A stretch of 64,000 nt of DNA from Saccharina japonica. Lineage: Eukaryota > Sar > Phaeophyceae > Laminariales > Laminariaceae. The stretch is taken from positions 474,610-538,609 of the forward strand of contig MEHQ01001643.1 of the NCBI GenBank assembly GCA_008828725.1, written 5' to 3'. A program made the translations under genes and the position numbers. Position 1 is the stretch's first letter, and each line of letters opens with the position of its first letter. The notes beneath the pieces are model-generated. The model did not search any database. It saw only the letters and a program-made list of their open reading frames with translations, and was not told the origin of the DNA. This document shows positions 1 through 12,214 of the stretch, one piece after another.

Positions 1-87
1 GGGAGTGGGGGCGGGGGTGGAGGTGGGAGCGGGGGCGGGCGTTGGGAGCCACCGTCGGCTGCTTCTGCCGGAGCTATCACGCCCGAG
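1..87 (+). CDS. possible end of a glycine-rich exon, cut by the window start
   Basis: The first 29 codons read open as a Gly/Ser-rich stretch followed by a short Trp-Glu-Pro-Pro-Ser-Ala-Ala segment ending in Thr-Pro-Glu. They stop exactly at a good splice donor (GAG|gtaggt at 88). The sequence is GC-rich, unlike the AT-richer DNA that follows. The rest of the gene is outside the window, so no function can be given. It could also be a G-rich low-complexity stretch with a chance donor. Confidence 0.2.
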
Positions 88-1900
88 GTAGGTGCAAAAG
101 ACGTGACAGCAGGTTGTGGGAAAAATTGAAGTTTTTGCTGGTACGTATTACACATGTGATATGATATCGTACCTGGTACCTGGTCCGTAAATGCTGTCAC
201 AATGATGATCATGTGTCATCTGTCATCTGTCTCATAAAGGCCCCAGGGGTAGTATCAAAAGGGGACTTATTGGCCTTATAGCATGTACTGCTGTACCTGG
301 TATATGATATCCTTCACGAGGAAAGTACCTACGAGTACAGGTACAGTAAGGAACTAGCCCCAAAACGGAAACTTTTTCAGCGCCATCAAAAATGGATATT
401 TTACTACAATACAACTTGTATGATGATCGTATAGCTAATCACCACAATCCTCCGGGAACACATTTTCAATATCGGGTCTAGAGTATGGTTTCCTGAGCCA
501 GCCGAAATTAAATATATTGAAAATTGGCCATTTGCAATCCTTACCGAAAATAGCCTTTCAAGGCTATAACTAAAGCAAAACTGAAAAATATAAAGATCGA
601 CGCGAACGCGAATTTTCATTTTCACTCAGGGCATTGTTGGACACAACCGGCGTGTGAATTGTCGCCTTGGTTCTTTCAGTACAGCCATCGGCAGAACCCA
701 CAAAAAAATAGCACCTTCTCAAATGGTTACTACTGCTGTAGTATCACACGTACAATTAAAATCATACCAGGTACGTAGTACGATTATGATATCGTAAGAC
801 GAGGAAATACTGCTACGACTCGTACCTCGTACTCGTACCTCTCACCATAGCTGTGTTATAGAACAATACCAGGATTGGTGGTGTCTGTTGCTTTTGTTGC
901 GGAGGATCCGGAAATAAACCCTCAGTTACTTCTGTAGTTCAAGTTACGTCGACGGCTGTTGGTATGCTTCTTTTCTTCATAAATAGAACAAGAGCGACTG
1001 CCTGCTGTGTCTCTCAGCTTGCAAAGTCAGTAGTCAACGTATCGAGCCGTTTGGTACCTGGTATTATAGTCATGTACCTGGTAAAACTCAAGCAGGTGGC
1101 GAATGTGCCAGGATTTCGCACTCGTACAGAGTATCGAATAAAAAATCTGAAGCGTTACGTATCTGGCACTGATACGGTACCTGGTACGTATCATGGGTAA
1201 TGAGTACCTGTATGTACAAGTACTCGTAGTATATACAATATACAAGGCTGCATTCTGCGGGCGGCTATACGCCGCCCGCTACGCTCGCTCAAGGAAGTAC
1301 ATCAGGCGAAAGCGTAATCAGATCGAAGACGTTCTTGAATTGGTGCAGTGCGACTTGCAAATGCCAAGAGAGGTCGTGTGTGCAGGAAGAAAAAAAACAG
1401 ATCGTTCCGTCTAACGAAGGCGAATTATCATCGGTCACGGATGCTGCTGCGTGCGCAAAGCATAACTTTTTTTTCTGGATGAATCGAAGAAATGAATCAC
1501 AGAAACCAAGAAGTAGAATAATTTCAGGACCGACGCCAATTTTTTGTTTTGTTTTTCCCCGTCGGCTGAGAGTTGAGAGTAGGCTGAGATCCCAGGGAAG
1601 TGTCAAGGCTAGCCTCCGAAATGGGGAAGACACTTGTATTAAGGTTTATGATACATACATTTATAACTGGTCCATAAAGCCAGGTACCGCTGCTGTACCT
1701 CGAACTGAGAGTGAGGTACGAGGCAGGTATGTAATGTAACGGCATTACAGAAAGAAGCGACGGCGTCATACCGAAAGGGCTTCGTTTCTTTTGATGCGGA
1801 GTTCGAACAAGCTCGGCGGCATCAGCTGCCGCGGGGATCCACATTTTTTTTTCAAGTAGATTTCCGATCGGTTCCCCCTAAGGTATTTTTGCATGCCGGC
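88..1900. other. gene-free stretch with short palindromic words
   Basis: No convincing coding exon is seen. The DNA is dotted with GGTACC, TACGAGTAC and TACCAGGTAC words. A perfect GC-rich hairpin (GCGGGCGG / CCGCCCGC, about 1257-1279) is the only strong local structure. Confidence 0.4.
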
Positions 1901-1939
1901 CATTCACCGAGGCGGTGGTTGCTCGATTTGCAGGGCGAA

Positions 1940-2130
1940 GGGGGGAGGCGGGGGGGGGTGTGTGTGTCGATCGGTTGGTGCGCACGTACGTACGTGGTTG
2001 GGTGGGTGGGTCGGTGGTTGGGTGGGTGGGTGTGAGTGATGTGAGTGGATGTTGGTAAGTACGTGAGAGTGGGTGGGTGGGTGTGGGTGGGTGGGTGTCG
2101 GTTGGTCGGTTGATGCGTGGTTGACTGCGT
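1940..2130 (+). repeat. GGGT/GGTC low-complexity tract
   Basis: Imperfect runs of GGGTGGGTG and GGTCGGTTG units, interrupted by acgtacgtacg. A related G/T-rich tract lies at 11880-11980, at the left edge of the duplicated partner segment. This marks about where the 10-kb-offset duplication begins. Confidence 0.6.
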
Positions 2131-2250
2131 GTGTGGATCGTGACCCAGTTCTTATTTTTTTGTACTTTTGTTTCTGTCCGCTTTATACCGGCCCCGCCCT
2201 GGCGTGGTTCGGGGTACCACTACGAGTATATGTATAAAACAGCAGTGTGT

Positions 2251-2427
2251 GTTGTCTTCACAGGAAACCCGTTCTTTCTACTGTACCCTGTAATGCGTTT
2301 TACAACCTAACTGCAGCAGTACAGCTGTAATGGTATGGCCAGTCATATCACATACACCCATTGTCCTGATCCCTAATCTTAGAGCGATACAAATTATTAT
2401 GTGGTCACAGACTCTGTGAGACAGAGA
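2251..2427 (+). repeat. element C copy (diverged), left end of block A
   Basis: Shares the order of motifs seen in other C copies: a cttcaca..aaacccgttctttctac start, an acaccca-tgtcc segment, a cttagag..gatac segment and gtggtcaca. It is diverged from the better copies near 7100 and 19100. A matching copy lies at 12215-12394. Confidence 0.5.
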
Positions 2428-4479
2428 AAAACCAAACAAATTAAACGTAAATGAATGGGTAAAGCAAGTGAAACGTCAACTTACCGGATACGAGAACACG
2501 TCGACACGAGACAAACCAAAGAGTAAGGACGAAAAGACAATAAAACGAATTATGAAATGCACGGAGTCAGAAGCACCCCTAGAAGAAAAGCATGCCTGCC
2601 CAAGAGAACAGATAACTGCTGCACGGGCGAAGCAACACGAAGGAGAGGAAGACACCGGCATAGAAGTACGTACTATTATTAATGATGTAGGAGGTACTGT
2701 ACGTAAATGTTCGACCAGCAGGTGGCAGCATGGTAAAACATAAAACGAGAGTTCGTATATATCTACGTGCACAATGTTTATTGTTATTAGTTTCCTTCTT
2801 CGTCTACACACTAAACGCTTTGTCCGCACTCCTCGGCTTTAGATGAAGATGCAGCAGTGCAGTTTGTTGCTTCTGTCTTTTTTGCTGCTGCAGCTGCTGC
2901 AGCTGCAGCTGTGCACTATGTTGACGCTCTGCTGCTGGCGAGGTAACCCGTTTTTCTTGCGTCGCCTTTACTATATTAAGACCACTCCGTAGGAAAGCCT
3001 TGTATACTATATATTTTACTTTCTACTTGCAAGAATAATTGATCTCTCGTACTTCGGCAGGCCATCGGATACCGGTAACACTCCGTGCTATTAATAGATT
3101 TTCCTACCGCATGCATGCATCCTGCTGCCGCTGGCGTTGTCTCCATATTATATTCTATGCTCCCCTTCTTCGGGATGTAGTTGACTAGAAATCCCGGGGG
3201 TGTCGCAAGTTCAAAGGGGGAAACACAGAAGGTGCTCCCCCTGTGCATGATATAAGATTAGATACTTTGAGGTTCGCTGTTGGTGTACCGCTGCTGTTAG
3301 ACTGTTGTTGTGCTGCTGCTGCTGCTAGACTGGACTGTGTATTCTGGGCGGATGCTTCTTGCTTTGCAATTCAAAGGGAGCGTTCGGGGAATGAGGTGCT
3401 GCTACCCGTGGATGAGTTACTGCTGCTACTGCTGCAGGGAGCCAAGACTGCTGTATGCGTGCGATGTGGCTTGAGCTGGGAGTTGTGGACCAAATGAAAG
3501 TTCCCAGGTCAACACATAAACATATAGAAACCTTCAATACATGGACAATGGGCCCAATACATAATAAATGGACAATATGGACTATGGGCCCGCAACGGAT
3601 GTCGCGAAACGGAACCAATCGCACCGCTGTTTGTGAGATAATCCATGTTCCATGTGCCGTCCTCAAACACAACACATGCAAACGCAAAGTGGCGTGACTG
3701 CTGTTGCATGCGAGGAGGGCCGGAGTGCCAGGTGACCAGGCGATCACACTCGAGATGCGAGGTGGTCAGGCGGCCAGGCGAGGTCGGCGCCAGCTGTTAC
3801 ACGTACACAGCACAGAACATGCGAAAACCTGCTGCTCTTCATGTTTGTTTGTGCGGGTTTTACATCGTCCTGCTCGGCTCTATCTTCGTAGCTCCGCGGA
3901 ATGCTTGCCCGCGATTACTTGCCATATTTTTGCGACTTTGAACGCCTAGAACATGCGCCACGGAGCCCGGCTAGGACCCACATTCGCGCCTTGGCGAACA
4001 CGTAACGTGGGCCACCTGCGTGCCTCGCGGCCGAGAGAACGAGAAAAGACCCCCGGCCGTAAGAGTTAAAAAAGAACGCTGATGTGCAAAAAACGTTCAT
4101 TTAATACTCGTACATATCAAGTCGGTCGCCCCGATGGTCTAGAGGTAACCTCGAACGCTTCTGAACGTTGATGTCTGGAGTTCGAATCTCACGTGGGTCG
4201 GACTTTTGAGTTTATTTGCAAAAATAAATTAAAAAAAACGGAATCAACTGCTGAGAGCGCCAATTAATAGTAGCGTGGGTAGGCACAATTCGATGCGAGT
4301 CGACGAGGGAAGGAAAGGCTGAAGTCTTCTCGCGATAAAAATGCAAGGCAAGAACCGTAGTGGGGAGGAGGGAGACGGAGCCTACTTTGTGACCCCGGAT
4401 CTGAGTTACGACTAGGGAGGAGAGAGAAAGGAAGGGCGAAGATAATAAATGGGATGGACAAAAAAAAAAAAAAAAAAAA
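2330..4479 (+). repeat. block A, copy 1 (2.1-kb repeat)
   Basis: Block A runs from the atggtatggccagtcatatc segment to the A-tail of a SINE. It recurs at about 8800-10939 and 12297-14446. From about 2700 to 4470 the three copies are almost letter-for-letter identical. No reading frame in it looks like a protein; all frames are short and of biased composition. It is a composite of a C-like element, about 1.7 kb of unrecognised sequence with CTG/CAG-rich patches, and a tRNA-derived SINE. The near identity means recent duplication, gene conversion or an assembly effect. Confidence 0.85.
4121..4479 (+). mobile_element. tRNA-derived SINE, copy 1
   Basis: The head carries a polymerase III box A-like word (TGGTCTAGAGG) and a box B-like word (GAGTTCGAATC) at tRNA spacing. 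A body of about 250 bp follows (ctgagagcgcc, gtcgacgaggga, gatctgagttacgactaggga, aatgggatgga), then a pure A tail. The head cannot be folded into a sound acceptor stem, so it is not a working tRNA gene. Confidence 0.8.
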
Positions 4480-5034
4480 TAGATAGGTACCTTCATATGT
4501 TGAAGCGGTACGGGTCCAAGGGTTATGGCAACAACCATAGTCTTCTATCTTACCCTGAAACTAAATAGGAGTGACTGTTCCATTCGATGTCAAAGTCGGG
4601 GTATTCTGGCCCTACGGGTCGGTATCCAGGGCTCGTGGTCATTAATTTTATCGTTACTAAAACCAGTATTTACCGATCCGTACTGCTTTTACGAGCACTA
4701 CCGACATATCGAGTATAATATGAGTTAGGCAGACTTCCTTAAACTGTTTTTGAACACGCGTCCTCACCAATATGCCATCCCATCAGTCGTGGATCGTCAT
4801 CTTCGAGCGATACCGTTACTACTGCTTCTAGGGCACAAACTCATGCCATAAATGATCAATAAGAGTCTCGAATAGCTGACCGTCTATCATCCCCCACTGC
4901 ACTGGCCAGTCGCCCGTGCACTGATTCTTCATTGGAAGCTGCCCAGACCGAGATACTATACACGCACATATCAAGCCTCCAGAGTCTAGTGCACCAAGAT
5001 CAGACTATCGATTTGACACTTTACCATGACAATG
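4480..5034. other. spacer between block A and block B, copy 1
   Basis: No gene is seen. The corresponding spacer of the duplicate (about 14447-15000) is recognisable only in scattered words. It is far more diverged than the blocks on either side. Confidence 0.4.
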
Positions 5035-5220
5035 GTCAGAAGATACGAATTGTAATTTGCAAGTGGCAGTAGGCAAAGAGCACAAGGCAATGCCATCGTA
5101 CACCCAACTTAAGCGCGGCCTACCTGCTGCAATACCGGATGCGCGAAAAGAAGATTTTAAAAAAAATACTGAAAAAAAAATGAAAAGCGATAGCGAAAGA
5201 GCGAAAAAAAAAAAAAAGTA
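5035..5220 (+). repeat. element C, A-rich 3' half
   Basis: Contains cgaattgtaatttgcaag, gtaggcaaagagc, aaggcaatgccat and a tail of A runs broken by tgaaaa and gcgaaa. The same series occurs at 15000-15180 and, reversed, at 6841-7060 and 18915-19040. The A-rich end suggests a retroposed element. Confidence 0.5.
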
Positions 5221-5389
5221 CGTACGTAGTCCGTAGTCAATAACTCAGACGCAGTTCACATCATTCCAAGTTTCGGGTATCGGCTGTTGTTGTTTTTTGT
5301 AAAGATGGCCACATGTCCTTTGGGGGGGGGGGGGGGAACCTTTTTTTCTCTTTTTTCTTTGTTTCTTTCGAGTTTTTCCAGGGCTCACT

Positions 5390-6338
5390 TCGGTATGCCG
5401 TTTTTAGGTTGGTATCGTTCACCGCGGTATACAGCCACCACGGTGATGCACGGAAATTATTGGATGGTAACTGGCCACCTTGGTACTCATTGGTACAGAA
5501 ACCGGCCACCACGGTAATGCACAGTAATTTTTGGATGGTAACTGGCGGTACTCATCGGTATAGGAACCGGCTACCACGGCAATACACGGTAATTTTTTTA
5601 TGGTAACCTGCCAAACCCACGACCTCTTGGCACTTTTGCCAGAAGTCTGTGGGACAATGGTGACTGTGACCGGTGTAACGTTGCTCGAGCGGAGCGTGGT
5701 AGCTCCGAGACGACCAAGCTGCGGCACAACACGCCCGCCGGCAGCAGGTGTGGCTGCAGCAGCACCGCCACCTCCGGCGGAACCACCTCCGGCGGAAGTA
5801 ACCAATGCGTCAGACGAAACCACCCCACGAGCACCACTGCCAGGGCCATCACCACCAACAGCTTCGACTTCGCTCATGACTGCTTGCCCTCGGCCTCGCG
5901 TGTTAGGTTGTGCTTTTGTGCTTTTGCGCTTTTGCGTTTTTGTGCTTTCAGCGCGCGCGCGTGTTTGTCCGCTAAAACAAAAAAATAACAGGTTCGTTTC
6001 CAGTCCAAAAAAAAAATCAGAACAAAAACAAAACAAAACAATGTACATACATATTTATATATAATCGCTAGGTAATAATTGCCAAAACAAATTGAACCCT
6101 GAGGCTATACGATAGCCATTCAAAATTGTCCGCCTCACCCACTGGCGTAGATGGTCATACCGAATTGAGGTGTCTGCGGTAATTCATTTTACCTTGCTGT
6201 ACGGTAATTGGGAACTGTACATTTGCGCGGTATTTGGTTGGGTGGTAACGAGAAACCACAGAAGTGCCGATATTTGCGCGGTAATTGTTCGGATGGCAAT
6301 GGGATAACATGATTTTCTCGGTAACGATTTGGATGGGA
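5390..6338 (-). mobile_element. block B, copy 1: hAT-like element remnant
   Basis: A coding-like exon on the minus strand (5608-5877) is flanked by two arrays of short related repeats. One array, at 5390-5600, has about 60-bp units around accacggtaat, ggatggtaactggc and ggtactcat. The other, at 6170-6320, is built on cggtaatt and ggatgg words. Subterminal repeat arrays around a BED-type exon are typical of hAT-like DNA transposons. The second copy at 15352-16300 is nearly identical. I could not define terminal inverted repeats or a target duplication. Confidence 0.45.
5608..5877 (-). CDS. first exon of a BED-finger-like transposase (fragment), copy 1
   Basis: The minus-strand ATG at 5877 opens a 90-codon frame: an acidic start (MSEVEAVGGDGPG), a Gly/Ala/Ser-rich linker, then SGKSAKRSWVWQ just before a possible donor (CAG|gttacc). 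Lys-Arg-Ser-Trp-Val-Trp-Gln is the usual start of a BED zinc finger, the DNA-binding domain at the N terminus of hAT transposases; the Cys/His half is not seen downstream. The frame reads on into the repeat array, but that part looks like translated repeats. No catalytic part is present, so this is a remnant or a captured 5' exon. The BED call rests on about seven residues. Confidence 0.4.
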
Positions 6339-6666
6339 TTTTTTTTTTTTTTTTTTTTTTCCATCCCATTTATTATCTTCGCACTTCCGTCTCTCTCTCC
6401 CTAGTCGTAACTCAGATCCGGGTAACAAAGTAGGCTCCTCTCCCTCCCCCCCACTACGGTTCTTGCCTTGATTATCCGCAGAGGGTTCAGCCTTCCCAAC
6501 GCTCGTCGATTTTAATCGAATTTTGCCAACTCACGTCTCGCGCTTTCCGCTAGTCAAGTATTTTTGCGAGAAAAAGTCCCTACGAGCATGCACTCGGGGG
6601 GGCTCGAACTCACGATCTTGACGCTAACAGGCTTCGTGGTTACCTGCTAGCCCACCGGCGACCGGC
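6339..6666 (-). mobile_element. tRNA-derived SINE, copy 2 (second head type)
   Basis: A T run (6339-6360) marks the tail on the minus strand, followed by the reversed SINE body and a head at about 6590-6666. The head differs from copy 1: read on the minus strand it has GGTGGGCTAGCAGG as box A and GAGTTCGAGCCCC as box B. It belongs to the same subtype as copy 3. Confidence 0.75.
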
Positions 6667-6681
6667 ATTGCAACTTAAACT

Positions 6682-6775
6682 AGTATCTCTGTGTCGTGGT
6701 CTTGTGACGACATAACTCAAGGATGAAGAATCGGCACGGACACTGGGTGTACTGGATGTCGACGGGTAGAACGGT
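6682..6775 (-). repeat. element C, partial copy
   Basis: Contains gtatctctgtgtcgtgg, gatgaagaatcggcacgg, acactgggtgt and gtcgacgggtagaa in the same order as the fuller copies at 7042 and 19045. Confidence 0.6.
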
Positions 6776-6840
6776 TCATTTCATTTCATTTGGTTTCTTT
6801 TAACTAGATGTCGCATCTCATCTGGGAGAAGCACGACATT

Positions 6841-7190
6841 TTTTTTTTTTTTTTTCTTTTCATTTTGTCTGCTTTTGTTTGGTTGCTTGATTGTTGATTT
6901 GCTTCAGTATGTTTACTTTCTATTATTTTTCCTTTTCGCTTTTTTCTTTCTTTTCTCTTTTTTTTCTCTTGCATGCACCTGGATTGCTAGCAGGGTAGGT
7001 CTTGCCTGTCGCATATGGCATTGCATTGTCTGCTCTGCTTACTGCACTGAGTGTAGTATCTCTGTGTCGTAGTTTTGTGACCACAGAACTGGTACCTTTT
7101 TAGGATGATGAATCGGCACGGACACTGGGTGTGCTGGATGTCGACGGGTAGAAAGGAAGGTTTAATGTGAAGAACACAACTGACACACAC
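6841..7190 (-). repeat. element C, near full-length copy
   Basis: Reversed, it starts with ttcttcacattaaacc and ends in an A-rich tail, seen here as T/C-rich sequence at 6841-6970. The middle holds ggattgctagcagggtagg, atatggcattg and gtatctctgtgtcgtag. It is a retroposon-like unit of about 350 bp; I did not identify a polymerase III head. Confidence 0.6.
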
Positions 7191-7293
7191 ACTTAGAGAC
7201 TTACCGTTCGTGGGTCCGACCGACATGAAACAACGACCAGTGGGTACAACAAACATATTATACGACACATATCACATAATGTAGGTAGATAGT

Positions 7294-7621
7294 GCCGGTC
7301 GCCCCGGTGGGCTAGCAGGTAACCACGAACTGCTTAGCGTCGAAGTCGACGAGTTCGAGCCCCCCGACGTGCATGCTCGTAGAGACTTTTTCTCGCAATA
7401 AATCTTGATAGCTGAAAGCGCGAGAGCGTGAGTTAGCAAATTCGATGAAAAACGACGAGCGTTGGGAAGAGTGAACCCTCTGCGCGATAAAAAATCAAGG
7501 CAAGAACCGTAGTGGGGGAGGGAGAGTAGCCTACTTTGTGACCCCGGATCTGAGTTACGACTAGGGAGGGAGAAAGACGGAAGTGCGAAGATAATAATGG
7601 GATGGAAAAAAAAAAAAAAAA
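7294..7621 (+). mobile_element. tRNA-derived SINE, copy 3 (second head type)
   Basis: The head has ggtgggctagcaggtaacc as box A region and gagttcgagcccc as box B region. The usual body follows (cgtgagttagc, gatctgagttacgactaggga, aatgggatgg) and an A tail ending at 7621. Confidence 0.8.
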
Positions 7622-7723
7622 GTACAGCAGCAACAGCGCAGATAGTTTCATGTGCATATTATATACCAGGTATGCTCCTATGAATATAAAATAGGATGAT
7701 CTAAGTATTGACAAATTCTTTAG

Positions 7724-8098
7724 TTTTTTTTTCATCCCGTTCACTATGTTGGCACCTATTTTCTCTCTCCTCTCCTTCCTATAAATACTACTAAGAATCG
7801 TAACTCAGATCTAGCGCCACAAAGGAGGCTCTTCCCCCTCCTCCCCACTACGGTTCGTGCCTTGCATTTTCGTCGCTAGAAGGCTTCGGCCCTTTCTTCC
7901 CTCATCGATTAGCATCGAAAAACGCCTACCCACGCTGCTAGGTGCTCTCAGCAGTTGATTCCATTTATATCTCCATTTTTGCAAATACACTCAAAAGTAC
8001 GACCTACCTGGGATTCGAACTCACGAAATCAATTATTAGCAGATCCGAGGGTATAATTATTAATATTAATATTAATAGGAGACCATCGGCGTGACTGG
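7724..8098 (-). mobile_element. tRNA-derived SINE, copy 4 (first head type, with internal ATTAAT insertion)
   Basis: A T run near 7724 precedes a reversed body. The box B complement is in gggattcgaactcac and the box A complement in gagaccatcggcg. Between the boxes the copy carries an extra ATTAAT-type run (8056-8081) absent from other copies. This is one example of the short-word insertions discussed in the findings. Confidence 0.7.
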
Positions 8099-8429
8099 CT
8101 CCGGGCTCCGGCTCGGTATATATATAAACCTACCTATTCTTTCACGATTAGAGGTCCGGTGTTACTCGATGCTCTTTGTCCGTACAGACCAACTGATACA
8201 CAGCTCTTTGCAAACAGACCTTTTGCTTCGCAACCAGCCCTTCAAACAGGCCAACTGAGCTCTTCGCAAACAGCAACTGACGTAACAGCCAAACTGACGT
8301 ATTGTACTGACGTATTATGCAAACAGCCCAACTGACATCAACCCGCGAGCACACGCGACGTAAGGCACACGCCAGGTGAGGACTTCCAGAAGCGTCTAAA
8401 AACACAAGAACGAAAAGGAACACGAGCAG

Positions 8430-8640
8430 TAACCCACAGCAGAGCAGCAGCAGCAGCGGCAGCAGCAGTACTACTGTAGTAGATAGAGTAGTAGCAGCGG
8501 CATAGTTGGGCGTATGTATGTATGTGTGTACTCCTGTGCTGCTGCTGCTGCTGCTGCTATTTCGTACTGCTGTTTCGTATGTTGCTATTGCTGCTGCTTG
8601 ATGGCTGCTGCTGCTGCTGTTCCTTCTCCTTAGGGATGTA
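8430..8640. repeat. CAG/CTG-rich low-complexity DNA
   Basis: Interrupted cagcagcag and ctgctgctg runs with gtatgtatgtatg between them. No open frame worth naming. Confidence 0.7.
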
Positions 8641-8799
8641 GAAAATAAAACAGGCGGGAAAACATACCAGGTATTGTTGTTTTGAAAATACTTTCAACAA
8701 TTAATTTTCGCGCGAGGCAATTTGCCTTCTCGTTCAACTTCACAGCGGTACTTTTTTCCTTTTTCCTTTTTTTATAAATACGTTAGCTGTGAGCATGTA

Positions 8800-10939
8800 T
8801 TGGTATGGCCAGTCATATCACATGCACCCATTGTCCTGATCCCTAATCTTAGAGCGATACAAATTATTATGTGGTCACAGACTGTGAGACAGAGAAAAAC
8901 CAAACAAATTAAACGTAAATGAATGTGTAAAGCAAGTGAAATGTCAACTTACCGGGTACGAGAACACATCGACACGAGCCAAACCAAAGAGTAAGGACGA
9001 AAAGACAATAAAACGAATTATGAAATGCACGGAGTCAGAAGCACCCCTATTAATAGAAGAAAAGCATGCGTGCCCAAGAGAACAGATAACTGCTGCACGG
9101 GCGAAGCAACACGAAGGAGAGGAAGACACCGGCATAGAAGTACGTACTATTATTAATGATGTAGGAGGTACTGTACGTAAATGTTCGACCAGCAGGTGGC
9201 AGCATGGTAAAACATAAAACGAGAGTTCGTATATATCTACGTGCACAATGTTTATTGTTATTAGTTTCCTTCTTCGTCTACACACTAAACGCTTTGTCCG
9301 CACTCCTCGGCTTTAGATGAAGATGCAGCAGTGCAGTTTGTTGCTTCTGTCTTTTTTGCTGCTGCAGCTGCTGCAGCTGCAGCTGTGCACTATGTTGACG
9401 CTCTGCTGCTGGCGAGGTAACCCGTTTTTCTTGCGTCGCCTTTACTATATTAAGACCACTCCGTAGGAAAGCCTTGTATACTATATATTTTACTTTCTAC
9501 TTGCAAGAATAATTGATCTCTCGTACTTCGGCAGGCCATCGGATACCGGTAACACTCCGTGCTATTAATAGATTTTCCTACCGCATGCATGCATCCTGCT
9601 GCCGCTGGCGTTGTCTCCATATTATATTCTATGCTCCCCTTCTTCGGGATGTAGTTGACTAGAAATCCCGGGGGTGTCGCAAGTTCAAAGGGGGAAACAC
9701 AGAAGGTGCTCCCCCTGTGCATGATATAAGATTAGATACTTTGAGGTTCGCTGTTGGTGTACCGCTGCTGTTAGACTGTTGTTGTGCTGCTGCTGCTGCT
9801 AGACTGGACTGTGTATTCTGGGCGGATGCTTCTTGCTTTGCAATTCAAAGGGAGCGTTCGGGGAATGAGGTGCTGCTACCCGTGGATGAGTTACTGCTGC
9901 TACTGCTGCAGGGAGCCAAGACTGCTGTATGCGTGCGATGTGGCTTGAGCTGGGAGTTGTGGACCAAATGAAAGTTCCCAGGTCAACACATAAACATATA
10001 GAAACCTTCAATACATGGACAATGGGCCCAATACATAATAAATGGACAATATGGACTATGGGCCCGCAACGGATGTCGCGAAACGGAACCAATCGCACCG
10101 CTGTTTGTGAGATAATCCATGTTCCATGTGCCGTCCTCAAACACAACACATGCAAACGCAAAGTGGCGTGACTGCTGTTGCATGCGAGGAGGGCCGGAGT
10201 GCCAGGTGACCAGGCGATCACACTCGAGATGCGAGGTGGTCAGGCGGCCAGGCGAGGTCGGCGCCAGCTGTTACACGTACACAGCACAGAACATGCGAAA
10301 ACCTGCTGCTCTTCATGTTTGTTTGTGCGGGTTTTACATCGTCCTGCTCGGCTCTATCTTCGTAGCTCCGCGGAATGCTTGCCCGCGATTACTTGCCATA
10401 TTTTTGCGACTTTGAACGCCTAGAACATGCGCCACGGAGCCCGGCTAGGACCCACATTCGCGCCTTGGCGAACACGTAACGTGGGCCACCTGCGTGCCTC
10501 GCGGCCGAGAGAACGAGAAAAGACCCCCGGCCGTAAGAGTTAAAAAAGAACGCTGATGTGCAAAAAACGTTCATTTAATACTCGTACATATCAAGTCGGT
10601 CGCCCCGATGGTCTAGAGGTAACCTCGAACGCTTCTGAACGTTGATGTCTGGAGTTCGAATCTCACGTGGGTCGGACTTTTGAGTTTATTTGCAAAAATA
10701 ATTAAAAAACGGAATCAACTGCTGAGAGCGCCAATTAATAGTAGCGTGGGTAGGCACAATTCGATGCGAGTCGACGAGGGAAGGAAAGGCTGAAGTCTTC
10801 TCGCGATAAAAATGCAAGGCAAGAACCGTAGTGGGGGAGGAGGGAGAGGAGCCTACTTTGTGACCCCGGATCTGAGTTACGACTAGGGAGGAGAGAGAAA
10901 GGAAGGGCGAAGATAATAAATGGGATGGACAAAAAAAAA
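8800..10939 (+). repeat. block A, copy 2
   Basis: Matches copy 1 from ggtatggccagtcatatcac onward at an offset of about 6474. It differs by a 6-nt insertion making TATTAATA at about 9047 and by small changes near 8940-8980. From about 9170 to 10700 I see no difference from copy 1. It ends in a SINE. Confidence 0.85.
10595..10939 (+). mobile_element. tRNA-derived SINE, copy 5
   Basis: First head type, same as copy 1, with a shorter A tail (10931-10939). It is part of block A copy 2. Confidence 0.8.
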
Positions 10940-11272
10940 TTTTTCACTTTTTTACTTTTTTATAAATACGTAGCTGTGAGTTCAACCGATTGAATAGTAG
11001 ATACTCAACTCTTGCGAGCTGCGGAGAATGTTTGTCAGTATGTGTTATTTGTAGTGTTGGTGTGGGCTTCGTGGATGTACTATTAATATGAACCCTGGTA
11101 GTTACTATTAATACTCGATTTTTATAATAAGCCGTTGTCGAACAGCCAAATAATTTGCGAGGCAATCGTCATGATGAGGAGTTTTCAGTTGAAGTACGTA
11201 CGAGTACAACAATGATGTAATAAACAAACAATATTACTACGAGTATCTACTCTTCCAATATGAAGGATATCT

Positions 11273-11751
11273 AACTACTACTACAACTACTACAACTACT
11301 ACAACTACTACTACTACTACTGCTACTACTACTACTACTACACTACTACTCTTCTACTCTTCTTACTCTAACATTACTACCTACTTACTACCGCTACTAC
11401 TACCACTACTACCACTACCAAATCATCCACTACATACCACTACCACCACATACCACTACCACTACCACTGACATCACTACTACTACTACACACTACTACT
11501 ACTTACTTACGCTACCACTACAACACACTACCACTACCACTACTGTACACTACCACTACTGCACTACTACTACCTACCACTACCACTACCACTACCTACC
11601 ACTACTACACACTACCAACTACCACTACCACTACCACTACCACTACTACTCTACCATACCACTACCACTACCACTACCACTACCACTACCACTACCACTC
11701 TCCTACCCTGACTACCACACTACTACACCACCTACACACTACCGTACTACT

Positions 11752-11807
<56 letters not shown>

Positions 11808-11812
11808 TATAT
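11273..11812. repeat. ACT/ACC trinucleotide satellite
   Basis: About 540 bp of actactact and taccactaccact units, ending in a pure (ACT)n run at 11755-11806. The long Ser-rich frame on the minus strand is a product of this repeat and not a gene. Confidence 0.9.
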
Positions 11813-12214
11813 GTCTGTACTACTGCTGTGCGTACTGTGCTGCTGTGTATTCACACTACTGTTGTAGTGGGCTGTTGTAGTGGGTGGATGGATCGATTGG
11901 TGATGTGTCGATGGTTGGTGCGTACGTGGGTCGGTGGGTCGGTGTGGGTGGGTCGGTTCGTACGTGGATGACTGCGTTCGTACCTGTTCGTCGTGGCCGG
12001 CCCTGTTTTTTTGTTTGTATTGTGTTTGTCTGCTACAAGGGCTCCGCGTGGATGCCGGCATATTATCGTGTGTCAATTTACCTGATCAATGGATCGCGTT
12101 ATAGCGGTGGGTCGTGGCCCAGTTATTTTTTGTGTTTTTGTTTTTGTTCGCTATACCGGCCCCTGCCCTGGCATAGTTCGGGGTACCACTACTTATATAT
12201 GTATAAAAAGCAGT

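Noticed and set aside
3325-3747. A 140-codon minus-strand frame repeated identically in all three block A copies
   Set aside because: Identity between copies extends over non-coding flanks as well, so it does not indicate selection on a protein, and the composition is unlike a folded protein.
4121-4210. Functional tRNA gene
   Set aside because: Box A and box B words are present, but acceptor and T stems do not pair well, and the same head is followed by a SINE body and A tail in many copies.
5419-6048. A 209-residue minus-strand protein
   Set aside because: Only the middle 90 codons look like protein; the start is A/T-run sequence and the end translates the repeat array.
11747-12076. Ser/Thr/His-rich minus-strand protein
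   Set aside because: It is the translation of the ACT trinucleotide satellite and its flank.
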